From NCBI RefSeq assembly GCF_030159595.1, contig NZ_BSKJ01000006.1:124001-188000 (forward strand): a DNA stretch of 64,000 bases, given 5' to 3'. The DNA is from Pseudomonas putida. GTDB lineage: Bacteria; Pseudomonadota; Gammaproteobacteria; Pseudomonadales; Pseudomonadaceae. Below are positions 35,779-43,537 of this stretch, piece by piece (within the stretch, counting starts at the first letter, position 1; each line of letters starts with the position of its first letter). The notes under the pieces were generated by a model. The model worked only from the letters and a program-made list of their open reading frames with translations. It did not search any database and was not told the DNA's origin. The translations under genes and the position numbers were made by a program.

Positions 35779-36384
35779 ATGTACTACTACGAACCTGCCA
35801 AAGGCCACGGCCTGCCACACGACCCGTTCAATGCCATCGTCGGCCCCCGCCCTATCGGCTGGATCTCCTCGCAAGATCGTGAAGGCCGCCTTAACCTGGC
35901 GCCCTACAGCTTCTTCAACGCCTTCAACTACATCCCGCCGATCATTGGTTTCTGCAGCGTCGGGCGCAAAGACAGCCTGAACAACATCGAGCAGACCGGC
36001 GAATTTGTCTGGAACCTGGCCAGCCGCTCGCTGGCCGAGCAGATGAACCAAAGCTGCGCGCCAGTGGCTGCCGAGGTAAACGAATTTGAATTGAGTGGAC
36101 TCACTGCCACACCGTCGAGCATCGTCAACGTGCCGCGTGTGGGTGAAACGCCAGTGGCCTTCGAGTGCAAGGTCAGCCAGATCGTCCAGCTCAAGCGGGC
36201 CGACCAGGAGCTGGTACCCAGCTGGCTGATCCTTGGGGAAGTGGTGGCCGTGCACATTGCAGAGCATCTGCTGAAAAACGGCATCTACGACACCGCTGCC
36301 GCCGAACCGATCCTGCGTGGTGGTGGCCCGGCGGACTACTTCGAGCTGGGTAACCTGTTCAAGATGGCCCGCCCACCGGCCTGA
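35779..36384 (+). CDS. Flavin reductase-like protein (FMN-binding split barrel)
   Basis: A 201-residue flavin-binding protein. Motifs IVGPRPIGWISSQDREGRLNLAPYS and FNYIPPIIGFCSVGRKDSLNNIEQTGEFVWN are typical of the flavin-reductase-like/DIM6 group, in which FMN binds at the PRPIGWIS and NLAPYS loops. It may supply reduced flavin or act on its own. No dependent oxygenase is immediately adjacent; an ABM monooxygenase lies 0.3 kb away on the other strand. GGAGG is upstream. Confidence 0.85.
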   Translation: MYYYEPAKGHGLPHDPFNAIVGPRPIGWISSQDREGRLNLAPYSFFNAFNYIPPIIGFCSVGRKDSLNNIEQTGEFVWNLASRSLAEQMNQSCAPVAAEVNEFELSGLTATPSSIVNVPRVGETPVAFECKVSQIVQLKRADQELVPSWLILGEVVAVHIAEHLLKNGIYDTAAAEPILRGGGPADYFELGNLFKMARPPA

Positions 36385-36618
36385 TCACCAGATCAGCTCG
36401 CCCTCTTCGCTGACGCCTTGCAGGCGTTGCAGCTCGGCCGTAGCCGCTTCGTCGGCGGCCACGGCGCCCTTGAACACCTGCCCGTCGAGCACCTTGTGAA
36501 AGCGCGGTGCACCGCCCATGCCCAAGGCCTTGACCGCAATGGCAGCGCTATAGCCGCCACCGTCCACCGGCACCATCGCCGATACCGCTTCGAAATGAGT
36601 GAATTCCCTACGTGCCAT
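36385..36618 (-). CDS. Small conserved hypothetical protein
   Basis: A 77-residue soluble protein (MARREFTHFEAVSAMVPVDGGGYSAAIAVKALGMGG...). The central part, ALGMGGAPRFHKVLDGQVFKG, reads like a small beta-rich protein. I do not recognise a named family. A GTG at 36651 with GAGG upstream would give 88 residues, so the start is uncertain. It converges with the flavin reductase, with adjoining stop codons. Confidence 0.6.
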   Translation of the reverse strand: MARREFTHFEAVSAMVPVDGGGYSAAIAVKALGMGGAPRFHKVLDGQVFKGAVAADEAATAELQRLQGVSEEGELIW

Positions 36619-36667
36619 GTTGCTATCCGCTTGGTTGAACAAGGGTGTCACTTTACCTCATCCACCT

Positions 36668-36961
36668 TCAATCGAAGGTATGCAGGTCCAGGCTGCTGAC
36701 CACCCGCGCCTGCACCAGCTCGCCAAACACCTGCAACGTCGGAGAAGCAAAATAGCCACTCATCGCCTGCTGATCCTGCCAGCTACCGCTGAGCAACCAC
36801 AGGTCGGCATCGGCCTGGGAACGCTGCACCGTGAAACTCAGGCAACCTGGCGCACGCAGCGAGGGTTCGAGCAGGTCACGCAGGCGCGCGCCCAGCTCCG
36901 CCGAGCGCCCGCTGCTGGCACGGATGAAAGCAAGGTGGGTGACCGGTTGTTTTAAGGTCAT
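36668..36961 (-). CDS. ABM-domain (antibiotic biosynthesis monooxygenase-like) protein
   Basis: A 97-residue dimeric alpha/beta-barrel protein. The pattern FIRASSGRSAELGARLRDLLEPSLRAPGCLSFTVQRS and DLWLLSGSWQDQQAMSGYFAS is typical of ABM/YgiN-type quinol monooxygenases. AGGAG lies 8 bp before the ATG. It is divergent from an AraC-family regulator, which probably controls it. Confidence 0.8.
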   Translation of the reverse strand: MTLKQPVTHLAFIRASSGRSAELGARLRDLLEPSLRAPGCLSFTVQRSQADADLWLLSGSWQDQQAMSGYFASPTLQVFGELVQARVVSSLDLHTFD

Positions 36962-37045
36962 TGCACAATCTCCTTGAAGCAGGCGGACAGAAAAGCCAGG
37001 CTGCCAAGGTTAGGGGCTCACCCGCGCGGCGCGTTAGGCCATTAC

Positions 37046-37099
37046 TGCACGCCGATTGCCTGATCCTGCAGCACGGCAGGATCAGGCAATCGACGTGCA
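37046..37099. promoter_or_regulatory. Long dyad between the ABM gene and the AraC gene
   Basis: A perfect 16 bp inverted repeat (GATTGCCTGATCCTGC at 37054-37069, complement at 37076-37091, six-base loop) is extended by outer arms TGCAC/GTGCA (37046-37050, 37095-37099), with one mismatch between. It lies in the 202 bp divergent gap. It could be an operator for the AraC protein, or a cruciform or terminator. Confidence 0.6.
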
Positions 37100-37163
37100 G
37101 CTTTCGACTAGCGCCCGCCATTGCCCAAACCTATGCTGCGTCGGTCAGTAGAGGAAAGCCATC

Positions 37164-38084
37164 ATGACCACCGCCACAACCACCGATCCGACCTTGGAAA
37201 TGCAGCGCCAGGAGCTTGCGGAGCTGATCCGCCGACATGCCGGCGAGCCCCACGGCCCGGCGTCGGCTATTGATGACTTGTACCTGGTGCGCTACACCGA
37301 GAACGTACGCTCGGTACCGACCCTGGCACAACCCGCGCTGTGCATCCTGGCCCAGGGCAGCAAAAGCCTGTTCCTCGGTGACGAGCAGTACGCCTACGAC
37401 CCGCTGCACTACATGGTCGTTTCGGTAACCTTGCCGCTAAGTGGTGTGAAGCTCGACGCCAGCCCCGAGCACCCCAGCCTGGGGTTGCGCATGGACCTGG
37501 ACCCGGCAGAGATCAGCCAGCTGATTGCCGAAAGCGGGCCGATGCTGGTGCCTAACCGGCCTTCCGGCCGCGGCCTGTATGTGGACAAGACCGACGCAGC
37601 GCTGCTCGACGCCCTGCTGCGGCTGATCCGCCTGCTGGACACCCCGCGCGATATCGCGATGCTGGCGCCACTGTTTCGCCGGGAGATTCTCTACCGGCTG
37701 CTGCGCGGGCCACAGGGTTATCGGTTGTACGAAATCGCCTTGGCCAACAGCCAGACACACCGGGTTTGCCAGGCCATTACCTGGCTGAACCAGAACTTCC
37801 AGTTGCCCTTGCGTATCGAGGACCTGGCCCGTGAGGTAAACCTGAGCACCTCGACCTTGCACCACCGTTTCAAGGCCTTGACCTCCATGAGCCCGTTGCA
37901 GTACCAGAAGCAACTGCGCCTGCAAGAGGCGCGGCGGTTGATGCTCAATGACGGGCTTGAAGCGGCGGTGGCCGCCTATCGGGTGGGGTATGAAAGCCCG
38001 TCGCAGTTCAGCCGGGAGTACAGCCGATTGTATGGTGCGCCGCCGATTCGGGATGTGGCCAGGTTACGGGCCACTGCTGGCTGA
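37164..38084 (+). CDS. AraC-family transcriptional regulator (AraC_N cupin type)
   Basis: A 306-residue regulator. The N-terminal effector domain matches the AraC_N type (RSVPTLAQPALCILAQGSKSLFLGDEQYAYDPLHYMVVSV). The C-terminal double HTH has LRIEDLAREVNLSTSTLHHRFKALTSMSPLQYQKQLRLQEARRLM and VGYESPSQFSREYSRLYG. Divergent from the ABM protein, which is its best candidate target along with nearby oxidoreductases. Confidence 0.9.
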   Translation: MTTATTTDPTLEMQRQELAELIRRHAGEPHGPASAIDDLYLVRYTENVRSVPTLAQPALCILAQGSKSLFLGDEQYAYDPLHYMVVSVTLPLSGVKLDASPEHPSLGLRMDLDPAEISQLIAESGPMLVPNRPSGRGLYVDKTDAALLDALLRLIRLLDTPRDIAMLAPLFRREILYRLLRGPQGYRLYEIALANSQTHRVCQAITWLNQNFQLPLRIEDLAREVNLSTSTLHHRFKALTSMSPLQYQKQLRLQEARRLMLNDGLEAAVAAYRVGYESPSQFSREYSRLYGAPPIRDVARLRATAG

Positions 38085-38108
38085 ATCCGGCACAGTTGAA
38101 GCACTGCA

Positions 38109-39746
38109 TCAATCCAGCACTGTTTCTTGCCACTGATTCTGGTCAACCTGAATCAAGGTCGGCCCCTTGCGCTCCATCGCCTGCCCCAGTGCCACCTGCA
38201 ACTGCGCCACATCTGCCACCTGCTCCGCCGCCGCGCCCAACGCCCGCGCCACGCCGATGAAGTCCGGGGTATGGATATCCACCCCGACCGGCTCGATCGC
38301 CCGGTTGACCATGTACTTCTTGATCTCTTCGTACCCTTGGTTGTTCCACAGCAGCACGATCAGCGGCACCTGCGCCTCCACCGCACTGGCCAGCTCCGGC
38401 AGGGTGAACTGCAAACCGCCGTCACCAATCAGGCACACCGCAGGCGCACGCTGGCCGATTTGCTCCGCGCTCCCCAACCAGGCGCCCATGGCCGCTGGCA
38501 GCGCATAACCCAAGGTGCCGTAGCCGGTCGAGGCATTGAACCAACGACGTGGCTGGTCCATGTCCAATGTCAGGTTGCCGGTGTAGACCGGCTGGGTCGA
38601 GTCGCCCACCAGAACGGCATTGGGCAGTCGCTCAAGGATCGCGCTCAGCAAACGCGTCTGGCTGAGCGTTGGCTGGTCCCAACCTGCCGCCAGTGCCTGG
38701 CGCAGGCTGGCAACGCGGGCCACACCCCAGGTGCTTTCGCGCACGGGTTGCGGCTGGGCCTGCAAGGCACCGAGCAATGCTTCGGCGGCCAGCTCGGCAT
38801 CGGCCACCAACGCAAGCTCGGGCAAGTAATTGCGCACGGTCTGGTCCGGGTCGATGTCGATGCGCAGCAGGCTGCCCGGGATTTCGAAACCACCCTTGAA
38901 GGTCACGTCATAATCGGTTTCGGCCAGTTCGGTGCCGATCGCCAGCACCACGTCGGCCTCAGCCACCAGCGCCCGTGTAGCGGGCAGCGACTGGGTCGAA
39001 CCGATCTGCAACGGATGGCTGGCCGGCAACAAACCCTTGGCGTTGATGGTCAGAGCCACCGGGGCCTGAAGGTGCTCGGCCAGGCGTGCCAACGCAGCAC
39101 CGGCTGCCAACGCGCCGCCGCCTGCCAGGATCAACGGCCGCTTTGCACCTGCAAGGCGCTCGGCCATCTGTGCCACGGCCTGCGGCGCTGCCCCTGCCCG
39201 GCTGCCACGCACCGGACGCCCCGGCAGCAGGAAGTCGGCCGGTTCGACCAGCACGTCCAGCGGGATTTCGATATGCACCGGGCGTGGCCGGGCGCTGTCG
39301 AACACGGCGAATGCCCGGGCCAGCACCTGCGGCAGGTCGGCGGCACTCATCAAGGTGTGGGAAAACGCCGCCACACCCGCCACCAGCGCTGCCTGGTTGG
39401 GCAGCTCGTGCAGCTTGCCACGGCCACCGCCCAGTTGGTCACGCGACTGTACGCTGGAAATCACCAACATCGGGATCGAGTCGGCATAGGCCTGGCCCAT
39501 CGCCGTGGTGATGTTGGTCATGCCCGGGCCGGTGATGATGAAGCAGACCCCGGGTTTGCCACGCGTGCGCGCATAGCCGTCAGCCATGAACCCGGCACCC
39601 TGCTCATGGCGCGGGGTGATGTGGCGAATGGACGAGCCCGCCAGGCCACGGTAGAGCTCCACGGTATGTACACCAGGAATGCCGAAGACATGGTCAACGC
39701 CATAGCCTTCAAGGAGATTGACCAGTACTTCGCCGCAGGTTGCCAT
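38109..39746 (-). CDS. ThDP-dependent decarboxylase, AruI-like (5-guanidino-2-oxopentanoate decarboxylase)
   Basis: A 545-residue ThDP enzyme of the acetolactate synthase/benzoylformate decarboxylase superfamily. The cofactor-activating Glu48 is in RHEQGAGFMADGYAR. The C-terminal ThDP/Mg motif is GDGGLQFTLPELASA...NN. The sequence resembles P. aeruginosa AruI, from the arginine transaminase pathway, more than an anabolic IlvB, and no small subunit follows. The transaminase aruH is not next to it, so the substrate is not certain. A LysR gene is divergent. Confidence 0.72.
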   Translation of the reverse strand: MATCGEVLVNLLEGYGVDHVFGIPGVHTVELYRGLAGSSIRHITPRHEQGAGFMADGYARTRGKPGVCFIITGPGMTNITTAMGQAYADSIPMLVISSVQSRDQLGGGRGKLHELPNQAALVAGVAAFSHTLMSAADLPQVLARAFAVFDSARPRPVHIEIPLDVLVEPADFLLPGRPVRGSRAGAAPQAVAQMAERLAGAKRPLILAGGGALAAGAALARLAEHLQAPVALTINAKGLLPASHPLQIGSTQSLPATRALVAEADVVLAIGTELAETDYDVTFKGGFEIPGSLLRIDIDPDQTVRNYLPELALVADAELAAEALLGALQAQPQPVRESTWGVARVASLRQALAAGWDQPTLSQTRLLSAILERLPNAVLVGDSTQPVYTGNLTLDMDQPRRWFNASTGYGTLGYALPAAMGAWLGSAEQIGQRAPAVCLIGDGGLQFTLPELASAVEAQVPLIVLLWNNQGYEEIKKYMVNRAIEPVGVDIHTPDFIGVARALGAAAEQVADVAQLQVALGQAMERKGPTLIQVDQNQWQETVLD

Positions 39747-39830
39747 CGGGTTTCACCATGAATCTTGTTGGAGTGTGCCCTTATTGGACCCAAGCGACGG
39801 CTATCGCCACAATGCAAAAAAACACATACT

Positions 39831-39853
39831 AGCCATGTCCTGTAATCATGGCT
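39831..39853. promoter_or_regulatory. Dyad in the decarboxylase-LysR gap
   Basis: AGCCATG (39831-39837), nine-base spacer, CATGGCT (39847-39853), ending 7 bp before the LysR start codon. It could be an autoregulatory operator. Confidence 0.45.
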
Positions 39854-39860
39854 CAGCGCA

Positions 39861-40736
39861 ATGAAACGACTCCCCCCCCTGCCCGCCTTGCACACCTTTC
39901 TGGTCACCGCCCAGCACTGCAATTTCACCCGGGCCGGGCAACAGTTGCACATCACCCAAGGCGCCGTCAGCCGCCAGATTGCAGCCCTCGAAGAGCACCT
40001 GGGTTATGCCCTGTTCCAGCGCCAGGCCCGCGGGCTCAGCCTGACCCGTGAAGGCCAGGACTGGCTGCCACGCGTGCAGCAAGTGTTCGCGCTGATTGAG
40101 CAAAGCGTGCGTGAAGTAGGGGGACGCAGCACAACGTTGCAGCTCAAGGCCCCCACCTGCGTGATGCGCTGGCTGCTGCCGCGCCTGATGGAATGGCAGG
40201 CACTGCGACCGGACGTGCCGGTGGAGCTGACCACCACGGTACAACACGGAGTGGATTTTCGGCGCGAGGGCTTTGATGCGGCGGTGGTCTATGGCGATGC
40301 GCCGAACCCTGGGCTGCATGTGCGCAAGCTGTTCGATGAGCAACTTACACCCGTGTGTGCGCCCTCGCTGCGCGAAGGGCCGGTACCGTTGCAGCAGGTG
40401 GAAGACCTGGCGCGGCACATGTTGCTGCACCCGTCGCGGGATGAACATGACTGGCAGCTGTGGTTGCGGGCGGCTGGGGTGATGTTGGCTACGCATGGGC
40501 CGAAGCAGCACTTCGAGACGCTGGACATGGCGATGGCCATGGCCTCGCAGGGAACGGGGGTGGCGATCGGCGACTGGTCGCTGATTGGTGATGACTTGCG
40601 CGGGGGGCGGCTGTGCATGCCGTTTACGCTCAAGGTGGTGACCGGTAAGGCGTATTACCTGGCGAGCCAGGCCAAAAGCTTGCCGCCGGGGTTGGTGGCG
40701 TTGCTGGATTGGCTGGAGCACCAGGCAAGTCAGTGA
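39861..40736 (+). CDS. LysR-family transcriptional regulator (GcvA-like)
   Basis: A 291-residue LysR regulator. The HTH is FLVTAQHCNFTRAGQQLHITQGAVSRQIAALEEHLG, and the substrate-binding domain includes LLPRLMEWQALRPDVPVELTT. It is divergent from the AruI-like decarboxylase across 114 bp, the arrangement typical of a LysR regulator and its target. The effector is unknown. Confidence 0.9.
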   Translation: MKRLPPLPALHTFLVTAQHCNFTRAGQQLHITQGAVSRQIAALEEHLGYALFQRQARGLSLTREGQDWLPRVQQVFALIEQSVREVGGRSTTLQLKAPTCVMRWLLPRLMEWQALRPDVPVELTTTVQHGVDFRREGFDAAVVYGDAPNPGLHVRKLFDEQLTPVCAPSLREGPVPLQQVEDLARHMLLHPSRDEHDWQLWLRAAGVMLATHGPKQHFETLDMAMAMASQGTGVAIGDWSLIGDDLRGGRLCMPFTLKVVTGKAYYLASQAKSLPPGLVALLDWLEHQASQ

Positions 40737-40755
40737 GGGCCTCTTCGCGGGCGAC

Positions 40756-41370
40756 TTAGTACCCGACCGTGAAGCGCTGCCGCGAATGCGCCGGCTTTTC
40801 CAGCTCATCGATCAAAGCAATCGCAAAGTCGGCAAAGGTGATCCAGCTTTTGCCGTCTGCACCAATCAGCAGATGGTCCTTGCCCAGCGTGTACCGCCCG
40901 CTGCGCTCACCTTCGACAAACTCCGCCGACGGTGACAGGAAGGTCCAGTCCAGGTTCGGCTCGCGTTGCAGCGTCTCCAGAAAGCGCACCCCGGCAGTAG
41001 CCTCGGCCTTGTAGGCTTCCGGGAAATCCGGGCTGTCGATCACCCGGTGCCCCGACGGCAGCAACAGGCTACCTGCACCACCCACCACCAGTAGGCGCTT
41101 GACCCCGGCCCGCTTGACCGGTTCGATGATTGCGTGCGGCTCGATGGTCGAGAAATGCGCCGCGCTCAGTACGGCGTCCACGCCCGCGACCGCGGCTTGC
41201 AGAGCCGCGCTGTCCTTGGCATCCAGCGCCTTGACGGTGACCCCTTCCCGGCCCTGCAGTTTCGAAGGGTCACGGGCGATGGCCAACACACTGTGGCCAC
41301 GGCGCAGGGCTTCTTCCAGCAACTGGCTGCCAGCGCGGCCAGTGGCACCGATGATTGCGATCTTGCTCAT
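40756..41370 (-). CDS. NAD(P)H-binding oxidoreductase (atypical SDR)
   Basis: A 204-residue Rossmann-fold protein. The nucleotide motif is IIGATGRAGSQLLEEALRRGH, followed by DAVLSAAHF and VGGAGSLLLPSGHRVID. It matches the NmrA/YwnB-like NAD(P)-binding group. No catalytic Tyr-Lys pair is evident, so it may be a redox sensor or a quinone reductase-like enzyme. It follows the metallo-beta-lactamase gene by 27 bp, probably as one operon. Confidence 0.83.
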   Translation of the reverse strand: MSKIAIIGATGRAGSQLLEEALRRGHSVLAIARDPSKLQGREGVTVKALDAKDSAALQAAVAGVDAVLSAAHFSTIEPHAIIEPVKRAGVKRLLVVGGAGSLLLPSGHRVIDSPDFPEAYKAEATAGVRFLETLQREPNLDWTFLSPSAEFVEGERSGRYTLGKDHLLIGADGKSWITFADFAIALIDELEKPAHSRQRFTVGY

Positions 41371-41397
41371 GGGAAACTCTCCATCAGTTGAACGGAA

Positions 41398-42273
41398 TTA
41401 CCACTTCATTTCGCCCTTGGCGACCTTGGCCCCCAGCTCCAGCGAGCTTTCATCGGCCAGGCCCGGGTAACGTTGCTTCATGGCCTCGATCAGCGCGCCA
41501 GCGTCTTTTGCCTTGGCCGCTTCGGCATCGAAGTCACGAATGTAATTCGCCGTGAAACGCACAGCCTCCAGCGAGCGGCTACTATCCCCCAGGTAATGGC
41601 CCGGGATGACCGTACGCGGCGCCAGCGCTTCGATGTGGGCCAGAGTGCCGAGCCAGTCGGCATGCGACTGGGCCGTCTGGGTATCGGCCATCCACACATG
41701 AATGTGCTCGGACACCACCACGCCCCCGACCACCGCCTTGATCGACGGGATCCACACAAAGCTGCGATCTGGTTGTGGGCCGTCCAGGCCAACCACCTCG
41801 AGGGCCTGCCCTTCCAAGGTCAGGTGGTTGCCTTCAAGTACCTGCGGCAGCACCAGCCGCGCCGGCTTGTCCGCGCCCATCTGCGGCCCCCAGTACGCCA
41901 GCTTGGCATCCATGGTCTGGCGGATGTGGGCAACGGTCGCTGCCGAGGCCAGCACCTTGGCGTCGGGGAACGCCTGGGTCAGGGTGTTCAGGCCAAAGTA
42001 GTAGTCCGGGTCACCATGGCTGATGTAGATGGTGGTCAGGTGCTTGCCGCCAGCTTGCAGCCGCTGCACCAGTTGCTGGGCCTGAGCCTTGCCGAACTGG
42101 GCATCGACCAGCACGGCGTCGTGCTCGCCACTGACAATCACCGAGCTGACCGGGAAAATCGCCTCGTGCCCGGGGTTGTAAACTTCCAGCTTCAAGGGTT
42201 CGGCGGCCAGCGCCGGGCCGGCCAGGGTAACGCAGGCCAGCAGCAGGCCACGCAAGGGAGTGAACAGGGACAT
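41398..42273 (-). CDS. Exported metallo-beta-lactamase-fold hydrolase
   Basis: A 291-residue MBL-fold protein with a signal peptide (MSLFTPLRGLLLACVTLAGPALA). The expected motif HxHxDH is altered to ISHGDPDYYFGLN, so the first metal His is replaced but GDPD-type Asp residues remain. Later ligands appear in SEHIHVW and PGHYLGD. This variant is usual for a subgroup annotated only as MBL fold. A TTG at 42279 is too close to GGAAGG; the ATG at 42273 is 7 bp from it. Divergent from a LysR gene. Confidence 0.8.
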   Translation of the reverse strand: MSLFTPLRGLLLACVTLAGPALAAEPLKLEVYNPGHEAIFPVSSVIVSGEHDAVLVDAQFGKAQAQQLVQRLQAGGKHLTTIYISHGDPDYYFGLNTLTQAFPDAKVLASAATVAHIRQTMDAKLAYWGPQMGADKPARLVLPQVLEGNHLTLEGQALEVVGLDGPQPDRSFVWIPSIKAVVGGVVVSEHIHVWMADTQTAQSHADWLGTLAHIEALAPRTVIPGHYLGDSSRSLEAVRFTANYIRDFDAEAAKAKDAGALIEAMKQRYPGLADESSLELGAKVAKGEMKW

Positions 42274-42310
42274 TGGCAAGCCTTCCGAAGAACGATGCCC
42301 AACAGCTTAG

Positions 42311-42371
42311 TTGCCCGATCCGTCACAAAAAATGCGATGCTCAACTATAGTTTGTTTCTGAAATCGGGCAA
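42311..42371. promoter_or_regulatory. Spaced inverted repeat in the MBL-LysR gap
   Basis: TTGCCCGAT (42311-42319) and ATCGGGCAA (42363-42371) are exact reverse complements 43 bp apart, bracketing the shared promoter region and ending 3 bp before the LysR ATG. Likely regulator half-sites for both genes. Confidence 0.5.
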
Positions 42372-42374
42372 ATC

Positions 42375-43280
42375 ATGGACCGTCTCAACGCCATGCGCGT
42401 TTTCGTCACCGTCGTCGACCTGGGCAGCCAGTCGGCAGCGGCGGATCATCTGCAGCTTTCACGGCCGGTGGTCTCGCGCTACCTGGCAGAGCTTGAAGAC
42501 TGGATGGGCGCGCGCCTGATGCAGCGCACTACGCGCAAGCTCAGCCTCACCGCCGCGGGCCAGGAAACCCTGCCCCGCTGCCGGCAACTGCTGGAACTGG
42601 CCGGGGACCTGCAAGCGGCAGTGCAACAGCCGGATGAAGCGCCAAAGGGTGCGCTGCGGATCAGCGTCAGTACCTCATTCGGCCAGGCGCAATTGGTGGA
42701 TGCAGTGGCGGCCTATGTGCGGCGCTATCCTGGGGTGAAGGTGGAACTGCAGATGCTCGATCGCACCGTCAACCTGGTGGACGAGCGCATCGACCTTGCC
42801 ATTCGCACCAGCAACGACCTGGACCCCAACCTGATCGCCCGGCGCCTGAGCGTGTGCCGCTCGGCGGTGTGCGCGGCGCCGGCCTACCTGAACGCGCACG
42901 GCACCCCGCAGCGGGTCGAAGAACTGAGCCGGCATAACTGCCTGACCCATGCCTATTTCGGCCATAGCCTGTGGCACTTCGAGGTGGGCGGCCAACCGAT
43001 CGCCGTGCCGGTGACGGGGAACATCAGTGCCAACGAGGCGATGACACTGCAGAAGGCCGCGCTGGCTGGCGCGGGTATCGCCATGCTGCCGACCTACCAG
43101 GCCGCCGATGCCCTGCGCCGGGGCGAACTGGTGCGCTTGCTGCCCGAGGCAAAGCCGCGTGAACTGAACCTGAATGCGGTGTACACGTCACGCAAGCACA
43201 TGCCGGCGACTTTGCGCAGCATGCTGGATTTTCTGGTGCAGCGGTTCAAGGACGAACCCGAGTGGGACCGGGATCTCTGA
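42375..43280 (+). CDS. LysR-family transcriptional regulator
   Basis: A 301-residue LysR regulator: HTH MDRLNAMRVFVTVVDLGSQSAAADHLQLSRPVVSRYLAELE, and an effector domain with VEARRYPGVKVELQ-like layout (AAYVRRYPGVKVELQMLD). It belongs to the common DsdC/CrgA-type subgroup with RRLSVCRSAVCAAPAYL. It is divergent from the MBL-oxidoreductase operon, its likely target. Confidence 0.9.
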   Translation: MDRLNAMRVFVTVVDLGSQSAAADHLQLSRPVVSRYLAELEDWMGARLMQRTTRKLSLTAAGQETLPRCRQLLELAGDLQAAVQQPDEAPKGALRISVSTSFGQAQLVDAVAAYVRRYPGVKVELQMLDRTVNLVDERIDLAIRTSNDLDPNLIARRLSVCRSAVCAAPAYLNAHGTPQRVEELSRHNCLTHAYFGHSLWHFEVGGQPIAVPVTGNISANEAMTLQKAALAGAGIAMLPTYQAADALRRGELVRLLPEAKPRELNLNAVYTSRKHMPATLRSMLDFLVQRFKDEPEWDRDL

Positions 43281-43309
43281 TGTAACGTGAGAAATCGCCT
43301 ACGATTAAA

Positions 43310-43344
43310 GGTATCACCTGTCGCTGTAACAGGAGGTGAGTACC
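43310..43344 (+). promoter_or_regulatory. Hairpin covering the Shine-Dalgarno of a small exported peptide
   Basis: GGTATCACCTGT (43310-43321) can pair with the stretch 43329-43344 (ACAGG, bulge AGG, TGA, bulge G, TACC) around a seven-base loop. The ribosome-binding site AGGAGG (43331-43336) is inside the stem, and the stem ends at the base before the ATG. It could regulate translation. Confidence 0.5.
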
Positions 43345-43518
43345 ATGGGCATCAAATCAAGAAGAGTCGCCCTTGTCATGGCCCTGACTGCTGTCGCAGG
43401 GCTGTACGGCTCAGCCTGTTGGCGCGCCGAGCTGCTACGGAGCCAGCCCAGTGCCGCCAACAGCTGCGAGCAGGCACATTGCGTGCCTCACACCGCAACC
43501 TTGAGCGCCGTCCGTTGA
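43345..43518 (+). CDS. Small exported or membrane peptide
   Basis: A 57-residue ORF with a strong AGGAGG eight bases before its ATG. Residues 1-21 form a positively charged start and a hydrophobic run (MGIKSRRVALVMALTAVAGLY), consistent with an export signal or a single membrane anchor. GSAC (about 22-25) follows and could be a lipobox; two more Cys occur in SCEQAHC. A GTG at 43336 would overlap its own ribosome site, so it is less likely. Function unknown. Confidence 0.6.
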   Translation: MGIKSRRVALVMALTAVAGLYGSACWRAELLRSQPSAANSCEQAHCVPHTATLSAVR

Positions 43519-43537
43519 GTTGACGGCGCGCCGCCGG

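Noticed and set aside
35263..36267. 334-codon minus-strand ORF opposite the repeat peptide and flavin reductase
   Set aside because: Its repetitive FGEALATRAVEAV segment is only the reverse strand of the 39 bp repeats; the plus-strand genes have signal peptide, ribosome sites and family motifs.
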